Positions 1 through 6,062 of a stretch of DNA of 8,459 nt are shown here, in pieces (the stretch's first letter is position 1; each line of letters starts with the position of its first letter). This DNA is from Desulfobacterales bacterium (GTDB lineage: Bacteria; Desulfobacterota; DSM-4660; Desulfatiglandales; Desulfatiglandaceae), in the NCBI GenBank assembly GCA_022013615.1, contig JAKLQB010000583.1, forward strand, positions 1 through 8,459. Reading direction: 5' to 3'. The notes beneath the pieces are model-generated. The model had not been told where the DNA came from. It saw nothing but the letters and a program-made list of their open reading frames with translations, and ran no database searches. The position numbers and the translations under genes are program-made.

Positions 1-60
1 GATGGTGTCCAAAAATCGGACCTAGGTTTTAGATCAAATAACGAGGTCTGATATTATAAA

Positions 61-93
61 AATCCCCCTCAATCCCCCTTTGCAAAAGGGGGA
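61..93. repeat. C/G-run direct repeat plus short hairpin, dispersed-repeat-like
   Basis: AATCCCCCT occurs twice at a 10-base period (61-69 and 71-79). The second copy runs into a 9-bp perfect inverted repeat, TCCCCCTTT (73-81) and AAAGGGGGA (85-93), with loop GCA. No T-run follows on the + strand, so it is not a standard intrinsic terminator for that strand. On the - strand a T5 run lies about a dozen bases past the stem. Similar C-run/G-run hairpins recur between genes in many environmental bacteria (general recollection, not searched). It may be a dispersed intergenic palindrome. Confidence 0.55.
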
Positions 94-123
94 AGAAGCC
101 TGAATGCCCGGACTTATTGAGAT

Positions 124-144
124 GTTACCCACGTTAGGGTTAAC
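124..144 (+). promoter_or_regulatory. Bulged inverted repeat just upstream of the first gene's RBS
   Basis: GTTACCC (124-130) pairs with GGGTTAAC (137-144) around loop ACGTTA. One T is bulged, giving seven pairs. The right arm abuts the Shine-Dalgarno sequence GGAGGA (145-150) of the gene starting at 154. It could be a regulator-binding site or a small leader RNA structure, or chance. No convincing -35/-10 pair was found nearby. Confidence 0.3.
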
Positions 145-153
145 GGAGGATTA

Positions 154-1548
154 ATGGGCAAATTAAAAGCCAATATGGATCCCTTGTTCAATCCGAGATC
201 CGTTGCTGTGATAGGGGCCTCGGATAATTCCGGTAAATTGGGCTTTCATGTAATGAAGAGCCTGATTAGAGGAGGGTTTGCCGGCAAAATTATTCCGGTA
301 AATCCAGGGACGGCTGAAATCATGGGCATAAAAGTGTCCACGTCTATTTCCGATTATGATGGTCAGGTCGATCTGGCTATTGTGGTGCTACCTGCCAAAC
401 TAATTCCAGGGGTATTTCGGGAATGTGCGGACAAGGGCGTAAAAGGCATAGTGCTGATTACGGCAGGCTTTAGGGAGATTGATGATCCGGCTGGTTCCGA
501 TCTTCATGAGGAGATAGCTCGAATTGTGAATGAAGCAGGCATACCGGTCATTGGCCCCAACACCTTTGGTATGATAAATTTCCATGCAGATCTCAACGCC
601 TCGTTCACCCCGGAGTTCTCTCGATTAAAAAAGGGTGCAATTACCCTGGTTAGCCAGAGTGGGGGAATATCCCACCTGCTCGGTTTTATGGCCATGAGGA
701 CGGATGTAGGTTTCAGCAAGATAGTGGGATTGGGCAATCGGTTGAATGTGGATTTCGCACAGATGGTAGATTATCTGATGGGTGATCCCGATACAACAGT
801 GATTATGCTTTACATGGAAGGTATAGATGATCCCAGGCAACTGATAGAAGTAGTCAAAGAACACAATGGCAAGAAGCCGATTGTTGTTTACAAAACCGGG
901 AGTTCAGTTAAAGGGGACCAGGCATCCCGATCACATACTGGATCCATGGCCGGAAGGCATGAAATTTACCTGGGGTCCTTCAGCCAGGCAGGGGTGCTGA
1001 CTGTTGATAACGCAGAAACCCTTTTGGATACGGCCAAGGCCCTTGTGGCCTGCCCCCTCCCTGATGGCCCGGGAGTTGCTGTACTATCCGGCCAGGCAGG
1101 ACCGGGCATGGCGGCCTGCGATGTTTGTGAGGACAATGGCCTCAGGACTGTCGATTTTGAAGAGCAGACCCAGCAAAGGATCAATGAGTGTCTACCACCT
1201 CTTGCTCTAAGGACTAATCCAGTGGACATGGGGCCTGCCTGGTATGATTCATCTGCGACAAAGGGCATAATCCGGGCGGTAATGGATGATAAAAACGTGA
1301 ACGGGATTCTCCTTCTCATAATGTTCGCCTCTGCCAACATAGATGTGTTAAAGGGGATTAGTAATTTCATAATGGATTGGAGACAAAAAAAGCCGTTTAT
1401 AACTTGTATATCTGCTCCCCCAGGCATTTGGGATGATGAGATACGTCGTCTTGAGGAGTCAGGTGCCATGGTCAATTATCCAACGCCCGAGAGGGCCGCA
1501 AGGGCCATGGTGAATCTGTGGAAATATAGAAAACTACAAACCCGGTAA
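154..1548 (+). CDS. NDP-forming acyl-CoA synthetase, alpha-type subunit (copy 1)
   Basis: By homology this is the CoA-binding and phosphohistidine subunit of an ADP-forming acyl-CoA synthetase (acetate-CoA ligase type), a cytoplasmic enzyme that converts acyl-CoA + ADP + Pi to acid + ATP + CoA. Visible order: an N-terminal Rossmann CoA-binding domain (about 10-140, IGASDNSGKLG at 20-30), a succinyl-CoA-ligase-like domain (about 155-295, VSQSG at 166-170), and a third ligase domain (about 300-460, NPVDMG at 355-360). His261 in SHTGSMAG fits the catalytic phosphohistidine. Length (464 aa) matches the separate archaeal-style alpha subunit, not the roughly 700-aa fused form. The family motif GPNC-x-G reads GPNTFG here. 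The start uses GGAGGA at 145-150; ATG at 175 is an alternative, since conserved sequence begins just after it. The stop lies 11 bases before the paralogue. The substrate cannot be told from sequence. Confidence 0.9.
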   Translation: MGKLKANMDPLFNPRSVAVIGASDNSGKLGFHVMKSLIRGGFAGKIIPVNPGTAEIMGIKVSTSISDYDGQVDLAIVVLPAKLIPGVFRECADKGVKGIVLITAGFREIDDPAGSDLHEEIARIVNEAGIPVIGPNTFGMINFHADLNASFTPEFSRLKKGAITLVSQSGGISHLLGFMAMRTDVGFSKIVGLGNRLNVDFAQMVDYLMGDPDTTVIMLYMEGIDDPRQLIEVVKEHNGKKPIVVYKTGSSVKGDQASRSHTGSMAGRHEIYLGSFSQAGVLTVDNAETLLDTAKALVACPLPDGPGVAVLSGQAGPGMAACDVCEDNGLRTVDFEEQTQQRINECLPPLALRTNPVDMGPAWYDSSATKGIIRAVMDDKNVNGILLLIMFASANIDVLKGISNFIMDWRQKKPFITCISAPPGIWDDEIRRLEESGAMVNYPTPERAARAMVNLWKYRKLQTR

Positions 1549-1559
1549 AAGGATATTTT

Positions 1560-2942
1560 ATGAAGCACTTTATGGAACCTCAAAGCGTGGCCATTATCGG
1601 GATCAGCCGCAGGAGCGGGCCCGGTTCATATAATCTGATGGAGAACATGATCAACTATGGCTTTCAGGGTAAGATATTTCCCATTAATCCGCATGCTGAG
1701 GAAATCCTGGGGATAAAGGCCTACACCAATGTCAAAGAAGTGGATCAAAAAATAGATCTGGCTATCATCAGCCTGCCTCGAGAATTGGTGGTAAAGACTG
1801 TTACAGAATGCGTAGAAGCCGGTGTCAAGGCTATTATCGTTGTTACTCAGGGGTTTGCAGATGCAGATGAACAGGGCAAGGCGTTTCAACGCGAGATAGT
1901 GGCTCTGGCCAGGGATAATGGCGCGAGGATATTAGGTCCCAACACTCTTGGCGTGGTGAATAATTTCAATAGCTTCACCACCTCCTTTATGCCCCTGATG
2001 CGGGATAAGGCACCGGCCGGCCTGATCTGCCAGTCTGGTATCTTCTTTGTGGGTTCCACAATTTTCAGTGGTCCGATAGGCAAGGGCATAGATATTGGTA
2101 ATGCCTGTGATATCGGGTTTTATGAAGCACTCGAATACTTAGGAGATGACCCGGATATTAAGATCATTGCCATACATATGGAGGGACTGGAACAGGCAAG
2201 AGAGTTTCTTTCATTAGCTGCCCGTCTTGGAAAGGAAAAACCGATAATCGTCTTTAAGACGGGGCAGAGTGAAGCTGGGGCAAAGGCCGCAGCTTCGCAC
2301 AGCGGGGCAATGGCAGGCCACTATCGGATTTATAAGGCCAGCCTGAAACAGGCAGGAATCCATTTTCTTGATGAGGATGGTCAGATGAATGATGCAGTCA
2401 AGACACTGCTGCACCAGCCACCCATGAAGGGAAACAGGATAGCTGTCATCACGGTCACCGGAGCGGGGGGAATTATTGCAAGTGATGCGTTTGATAAATA
2501 TGGCCTCAAAATGGCTTCCCTTTCTGAAAAGACTACCAGTACCATTGGGGAGCTTTCTCCGGAATGGATGCCCCTTGGTAACCCATTGGACATCTGGCCT
2601 GCGGTCATGAGACACGGGCTGAAGAGTGTTTATGCGACAGCACTGAAGGCGGTTCTGGATGATGACAATGTTGATGGAGTTCTGTGTATCAGCATTGCTC
2701 CCTGTCTTCCCGCTTTTGATTTCCTTGATGTCTCAGAGAGCGTGAACAAAGTAGTCTTGAGAGAAAATCAAAAGCCGGTAGTTGCCTGGCTTTACGGCCC
2801 TAACGTTAAAGAGATCGGCAAAAGGTTTGAGAAAGAAAATAAAATCATGGTTTATCAAACAATCGAAAAAGCAGCCTGGTCTTTAGCTCTCTTGCAAGAG
2901 CGCCAGAAATTTCTTGAAAGGGCAAATGGACAGAATGGATAA
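1560..2942 (+). CDS. NDP-forming acyl-CoA synthetase, alpha-type subunit (copy 2)
   Basis: This is a paralogue of the preceding gene (460 aa) with the same three-domain layout: a Rossmann CoA-binding domain (about 5-135, IIGISRRSG at 12-20), a ligase-like domain (about 150-285, ICQSG at 156-160), and a C-terminal domain with TVTGAGG (298-304) and NPLDIW (341-346). His247 in SHSGAMAG is the expected phosphohistidine, so it looks active. GPNTLG (126-131) carries the same Cys-to-Thr change as copy 1. Differences after QSG (GIFFVGS here, GGISHLLG in copy 1) suggest a different acyl pocket, which is inference. AAAAGGA at 1547-1553 serves the ATG six bases later. Only 12 bases separate it from the beta gene, so co-expression is very likely. 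It could form a second alpha-beta enzyme, a mixed complex, or act with a beta subunit from elsewhere. Confidence 0.9.
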   Translation: MKHFMEPQSVAIIGISRRSGPGSYNLMENMINYGFQGKIFPINPHAEEILGIKAYTNVKEVDQKIDLAIISLPRELVVKTVTECVEAGVKAIIVVTQGFADADEQGKAFQREIVALARDNGARILGPNTLGVVNNFNSFTTSFMPLMRDKAPAGLICQSGIFFVGSTIFSGPIGKGIDIGNACDIGFYEALEYLGDDPDIKIIAIHMEGLEQAREFLSLAARLGKEKPIIVFKTGQSEAGAKAAASHSGAMAGHYRIYKASLKQAGIHFLDEDGQMNDAVKTLLHQPPMKGNRIAVITVTGAGGIIASDAFDKYGLKMASLSEKTTSTIGELSPEWMPLGNPLDIWPAVMRHGLKSVYATALKAVLDDDNVDGVLCISIAPCLPAFDFLDVSESVNKVVLRENQKPVVAWLYGPNVKEIGKRFEKENKIMVYQTIEKAAWSLALLQERQKFLERANGQNG

Positions 2943-2956
2943 AACCGAACAACTAT

Positions 2957-2962
2957 GGAGGT
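2957..2962 (+). promoter_or_regulatory. Ribosome binding site that decides the beta-subunit start
   Basis: GGAGGT lies four bases before ATG 2967. The in-frame ATG at 2955 overlaps this site and has no such sequence at a useful distance before it, so 2967 is preferred. Confidence 0.75.
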
Positions 2963-2966
2963 ACGA

Positions 2967-3635
2967 ATGAAACTAATAGAAAAGGCATTAGAAGAGGGGC
3001 GAAAAACACTTTCTGAGTATGAGTCCAAACAGGTCTTGACTGCTTATCAAATCCCGGTCACCAGAGAAATATTGGTTGATGATGTAAAGGACATCACCAA
3101 GGCCACACAAGAAATTGGTTACCCGTTGGTCTTAAAAGGGTGTTCCTTTGAGATCTCCCATAAGACAGAAAAGGGCCTGATCAGGGTGGACATAAGAAGT
3201 GATAAAGAGGCCAGGGCAGCCTTCGAGGAAATCATGACCAATATGGATGGGAGTGAGAAGGCAGTTTTGGTCCAGGAGATGGTAAAAGGAAAACGGGAGT
3301 TAGTCATAGGTTTAACCCGTGATGCCCAGTTCGGTCCATGCGTCATGTTTGGCCTTGGAGGAATATTTACCGAGATATTGAAGGACATCTCTTTTCGTGT
3401 AGCCCCTCTTGAAAAAAGAGATGCCTTAGAAATGATGCAGGACATTAAAGGTCACAAGATTCTGGAGGCTGTCCGCGGTATGGAGGCGGCGGATCTGGAT
3501 GCGCTTTCCGAAATTCTGATCACCGTGGGCCGCATAGGTTTAGAGAATGAGAGAATCAAAGAGATTGACATTAACCCTGTGATTATCTCCGGGAGTAAAC
3601 CCGTGGCTGTGGATGCCCTGGTGGTACTCAGTTAG
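2967..3635 (+). CDS. NDP-forming acyl-CoA synthetase, ATP-grasp beta-type subunit
   Basis: This is the nucleotide-binding partner of the two alpha-type subunits upstream: an ATP-grasp domain that passes phosphoryl groups between ADP/ATP and the alpha-subunit histidine. From ATG 2967 it has 222 residues, close to the separate beta subunit of archaeal acetyl-CoA synthetases. Visible: an entry motif around LSEYESKQVL (15-24), GYPLVLKG (51-58), His65 in SHKTEKG (64-70), the VLVQEMVKGKRELVIG core (100-115), GLGGIFTEIL (129-138), and EIDINP (199-204) with acidic/Asn metal ligands. The SHK histidine is at the place where a second phosphorylated histidine is described in archaeal enzymes; this equivalence is by eye. 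An in-frame ATG at 2955 would add four residues but coincides with the ribosome binding site. Its stop lies at the foot of a strong hairpin. Confidence 0.9.
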   Translation: MKLIEKALEEGRKTLSEYESKQVLTAYQIPVTREILVDDVKDITKATQEIGYPLVLKGCSFEISHKTEKGLIRVDIRSDKEARAAFEEIMTNMDGSEKAVLVQEMVKGKRELVIGLTRDAQFGPCVMFGLGGIFTEILKDISFRVAPLEKRDALEMMQDIKGHKILEAVRGMEAADLDALSEILITVGRIGLENERIKEIDINPVIISGSKPVAVDALVVLS

Positions 3636-3671
3636 ACCTCAATTGAGTCAAACTCAATTGAGGTGGTACTC
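3620..3671 (+). repeat. 10-bp direct repeats flanking the hairpin
   Basis: GGTGGTACTC occurs at 3620-3629, at the end of the beta-subunit gene, and again at 3662-3671 after the hairpin. The offset is 42 bases. The second copy shares its first three bases with the right arm of the inverted repeat. The arrangement resembles a small insertion with a duplicated target, or a local tandem duplication; chance cannot be excluded. Confidence 0.5.
3636..3664. repeat. Perfect 13-bp inverted repeat built from two 10-bp palindromes
   Basis: ACCTCAATTGAGT (3636-3648) and ACTCAATTGAGGT (3652-3664) are exact reverse complements around loop CAA. Each arm contains CTCAATTGAG, itself a perfect palindrome (3638-3647 and 3653-3662), with centres 15 bases apart. 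The structure begins directly after the beta-subunit stop codon. Only TTTT (3672-3675) follows, eight bases later, so it is a poor intrinsic terminator. It could be a processing or attenuation hairpin, or a double operator for a dimeric regulator. Confidence 0.8.
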
Positions 3672-3677
3672 TTTTCT

Positions 3678-3683
3678 AAGGAG
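3678..3683 (+). promoter_or_regulatory. Ribosome binding site that decides the AMP-ligase start
   Basis: AAGGAG lies nine bases before ATG 3693. The longer reading frame starts at a GTG (3663) inside the right arm of the hairpin and has no ribosome binding site, so 3693 is preferred. Confidence 0.75.
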
Positions 3684-3692
3684 AACACCATT

Positions 3693-5288
3693 ATGGACTT
3701 TATCCGAAAGACTATAGGCGAAGCTATAAACACGATTGCACAGGAACACCCCGATAATGATGCAATTATTCACACGGAAATGGGTGCCCGGTACGACTAT
3801 GGTCTTTTGTTGAGGGAAACTGGTCATATTTCCAATGGGCTCATAAAAGCGGGTATCAAGAGAGGTGACAAAGTAGCCCTCTGGGCACCGAACATTCCGG
3901 AGTGGATCATATCCATGCTGGCACTTGCAAAGATGGGAGCGATCACTGTGCCGATTGACCCGGGTGCAGGAAGAGATGACCTTCACTTTATACTTGAGCA
4001 GTCAGAATGCCGTGGCATTATCATGTCGAAAGGCCTGGAAGATGAAGAATACGTAAAAATGGTCTTAGATTTAAAAGATGAAATCCCAAACGTGGAACAC
4101 GTGTTTGTGATTGCTGATAAATCCTACCCTGAAATGACACCCTGGAGTGAATTAAGGGCCATTGGGGAAGCAGTTGATCCAGGGGTGCTCAACCAGATGG
4201 AAGATGCAGTCAATCCGGAAGATCCCGTGGCCATCATGTATACGTCAGGCACTACTGGCAAGCCAAAAGGGGTAGTGGTGGATCATCTGGGCCTTATCAA
4301 TAAGTCAATGTTTTCTACAGAGCGTCAGGGAGTTAATCACACGGATCGTCTCTGTCTCTTCTTTCCTCTTTTTCATATGTTCGGAAATACGTGCATCGCA
4401 CTGGCAGGGCTTCTAAGGGGAGCTGCCCTTATAATACCTTGTCAGACCTTTGATCCTTCCAGGATACTCGGAGCCATTTATAAAGAAAGTTGTACGGCTA
4501 TTTATGCATCTCCCAGTATGATCATTTCCCTCTTAGAACATCCTGAATTCCAGAAAAGGGAATGGAGAACGGTTCAGAAAGGAATAATCGGCGGTGCCCC
4601 CTGTCCGATGGAATTAATGAGAAGCCTTGTAGAGGATATTGGCGTATCCAATATTACTGTGGCCTACGGCATTACAGAGACTTCTTCCTGGATTACCATG
4701 ACAAATCCGAATGATCCGATCGAATTAAGGGTTTCAACGATCGGGATGCCACTGACCTGCAATGAAGTTAAAATTGTGGACCCTGCCACCGGTGAAGACC
4801 TTCCGCCTGAAACCCAGGGTGAACTCTGTACAAAAGGGTTTTTGATGAAGGAGTACTACAAGATGCCCGGGGCTACAGTTGCTGCCATTGACCGGAACGG
4901 CTGGTTCCACACAGGGGACCTTGGGAAAATGGACGAAAAAGGCTACGTAAAGATCACGGGTCGGCTAAAGGATGTCATTATCAGAGATGGTGTTGAGATC
5001 TATCCGGTTGAAGTGGAGGAAATTATATATAGACTGTCAGAGGTGTCAGAGGTCCAGGTTTTTGGGATTCCTAACCCGGAAAAAGGGCAGGAAGTTGCAG
5101 CATGGGTCAGGGTAAGGGAAGGGTGTCAATTAGCCGTTGATGACCTTGCGGCACATGTTAAGAGAAATATGGATGTTGGAGTAGCGCCTGATTATTTTAA
5201 AATCGTCTCAGATTTTCCCATGACAAGAAGCGGTAAGGTGCAAAAGTTCAAGCTGGCGGATGAGGCCCAAAAGGAATACTTAGACTGA
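3693..5288 (+). CDS. AMP-forming acyl-CoA synthetase / ligase
   Basis: This ANL-superfamily enzyme activates a carboxylic acid to an acyl-adenylate and then to the CoA thioester (cytoplasmic, 531 aa, full length). Motifs in order: YTSGTTGKPKG P-loop (183-193), FFPLFHMFG (223-231), GGAPCP (300-305), YGITETS (325-331), WFHTGDLG (404-411), hinge region GRLKD (423-427), and the C-terminal catalytic lysine K515 in TRSGKVQK. The segment after the hinge reads IRDGVEIYPVEVE, where most relatives have a GGENIYP-like sequence, a mild departure. The overall look is that of medium/long-chain or aryl acid ligases, not acetyl-CoA synthetase (which is about 650 aa); the substrate is not resolvable. It follows the NDP-forming synthetase genes after a 57-base gap holding a hairpin, and its stop overlaps the recO ribosome binding site. 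The context suggests a linked acid-activation role. Confidence 0.92.
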   Translation: MDFIRKTIGEAINTIAQEHPDNDAIIHTEMGARYDYGLLLRETGHISNGLIKAGIKRGDKVALWAPNIPEWIISMLALAKMGAITVPIDPGAGRDDLHFILEQSECRGIIMSKGLEDEEYVKMVLDLKDEIPNVEHVFVIADKSYPEMTPWSELRAIGEAVDPGVLNQMEDAVNPEDPVAIMYTSGTTGKPKGVVVDHLGLINKSMFSTERQGVNHTDRLCLFFPLFHMFGNTCIALAGLLRGAALIIPCQTFDPSRILGAIYKESCTAIYASPSMIISLLEHPEFQKREWRTVQKGIIGGAPCPMELMRSLVEDIGVSNITVAYGITETSSWITMTNPNDPIELRVSTIGMPLTCNEVKIVDPATGEDLPPETQGELCTKGFLMKEYYKMPGATVAAIDRNGWFHTGDLGKMDEKGYVKITGRLKDVIIRDGVEIYPVEVEEIIYRLSEVSEVQVFGIPNPEKGQEVAAWVRVREGCQLAVDDLAAHVKRNMDVGVAPDYFKIVSDFPMTRSGKVQKFKLADEAQKEYLD

Positions 5289-5292
5289 GGGG
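5287..5292 (+). promoter_or_regulatory. Ribosome binding site deciding the recO start, overlapping the previous stop
   Basis: GAGGGG shares its first two bases with the TGA (5286-5288) of the acyl-CoA ligase and lies six bases before ATG 5299. The longer frame starts at TTG 5293, immediately after this site, which is too close. Confidence 0.7.
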
Positions 5293-5298
5293 TTGAAA

Positions 5299-6042
5299 AT
5301 GAACACCCACATTTCTCCTGCTATTATCATGCGAATCAAAGAATTTGGGGAATCCGATCTCCTGGTCACTTTTTTCACTTCTGACAGGGGTCGACTAAAA
5401 GGCGTAGCCAAAGGTGCGCGAAGAAGCAAGAGACGCTTTGCCAATTGTCTTGACCTTTTCTGTTTGACAAGTCTGGAATATGAACTGAAAAGGAAGGGAG
5501 ACCTCCATTTCCTTCATTCTGGCAAACTGATTGATGCATTTCCCGGACTTCGATCCGACTTCTCAAGTTTGTCTTTAGCGAGCTATATGGTTGAGCTAAC
5601 GGAAATTCTTTTTCCCCTGGAGGTAGCTGACAACAGGATGTTTGAGTTGTTGAAGAACTCATTTCTTGCAATGGACAAGGGAAAGAGGAAAAATATCTTA
5701 CGAGTCCATTTTGAAGGAAAAGCCATGGCCTTTGGAGGATATGGGGTTGACCTTGATAAGTGCTGTAATTGCGGAAGAACATACACAGGTGAGGGCAGGG
5801 CAGTTTTTAAAAGAAGCAAAGGGGGTATTGCCTGTCTGAAATGTCAGCAGGAATCTAAGCTTTCCCCTGGGTTGGATCATGATACAGTAAGGGGATTAAA
5901 GACTATCCAGTCGGACCCGTGGAATGAAGTAGAGGCGTTTAACTTTAGCGATGAGATGATCCATGAAATCAAGTCGGTGCTCGAACTGCATATAGAATAT
6001 CGAATTGGCAGGAGGTTAAAAACCGCTGAATATCTGGAGTGA
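5299..6042 (+). CDS. recO: DNA repair protein RecO
   Basis: RecO is a recombination mediator that, with RecR, helps load RecA onto SSB-coated single-stranded DNA in the RecFOR gap-repair pathway and promotes annealing. At 247 aa it has the usual length. Visible: an N-terminal OB-fold with the family opening (IIMRIKEFGESDLLVTFFTSDRG across 9-31, then LKGVAKGARRSKRR), a helical middle, and a zinc-binding pair of cysteine motifs, C155-x-x-C158 (CCNCG) and C179-x-x-C182 (CLKC). Helical sequence continues to the C-terminus. All four zinc ligands are intact, so it should be functional. Translation is probably coupled to the upstream ligase gene. Its neighbours here are a catabolic ligase and a cytochrome, with no recombination or tRNA-synthetase genes in view, so the placement says little about its role. 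Confidence 0.93.
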   Translation: MNTHISPAIIMRIKEFGESDLLVTFFTSDRGRLKGVAKGARRSKRRFANCLDLFCLTSLEYELKRKGDLHFLHSGKLIDAFPGLRSDFSSLSLASYMVELTEILFPLEVADNRMFELLKNSFLAMDKGKRKNILRVHFEGKAMAFGGYGVDLDKCCNCGRTYTGEGRAVFKRSKGGIACLKCQQESKLSPGLDHDTVRGLKTIQSDPWNEVEAFNFSDEMIHEIKSVLELHIEYRIGRRLKTAEYLE

Positions 6043-6049
6043 TTCAATT

Positions 6050-6057
6050 AAGGAAGG
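6050..6057 (+). promoter_or_regulatory. Ribosome binding site deciding the cytochrome start
   Basis: AAGGAAGG ends five bases before ATG 6063. The longer frame starts at GTG 6039, overlapping the recO stop, and would place charged residues (MIQLRKEK) ahead of the signal peptide without a ribosome binding site of its own. ATG 6069 is a less well spaced alternative. Confidence 0.7.
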
Positions 6058-6062
6058 AAAAA

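Noticed and set aside
29..57. Sigma-70 promoter with -10 TATTAT at 52-57
   Set aside because: The matching -35 position (TTAGAT, 29-34) agrees with the consensus only partly, and the C/G hairpin follows; not strong enough to call.
966..1475. Long - strand open frame (169 codons) opposite the first alpha gene
   Set aside because: It lies wholly within a clear enzyme gene, has low-complexity Ser/Arg/Pro composition and no recognisable motif; it is a shadow of the codon pattern.
2214..2615. - strand open frame (133 codons) opposite the second alpha gene
   Set aside because: It is antisense to conserved coding sequence including the SHSGAMAG region, and no protein family features are seen.
3636..3675. 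The double-palindrome hairpin as a standard intrinsic terminator
   Set aside because: The stem is rich in A/T, the TTTT follows eight bases after the stem, and an RBS and gene start lie right behind it.
3663..3692. Ten extra N-terminal codons for the AMP-forming ligase from GTG 3663
   Set aside because: The GTG lies inside the hairpin arm without a ribosome binding site, while AAGGAG precedes ATG 3693 at good spacing.
5375..5782. - strand open frame (135 codons) opposite recO
   Set aside because: It overlaps the conserved RecO N-terminal and middle regions, and its composition is not protein-like.
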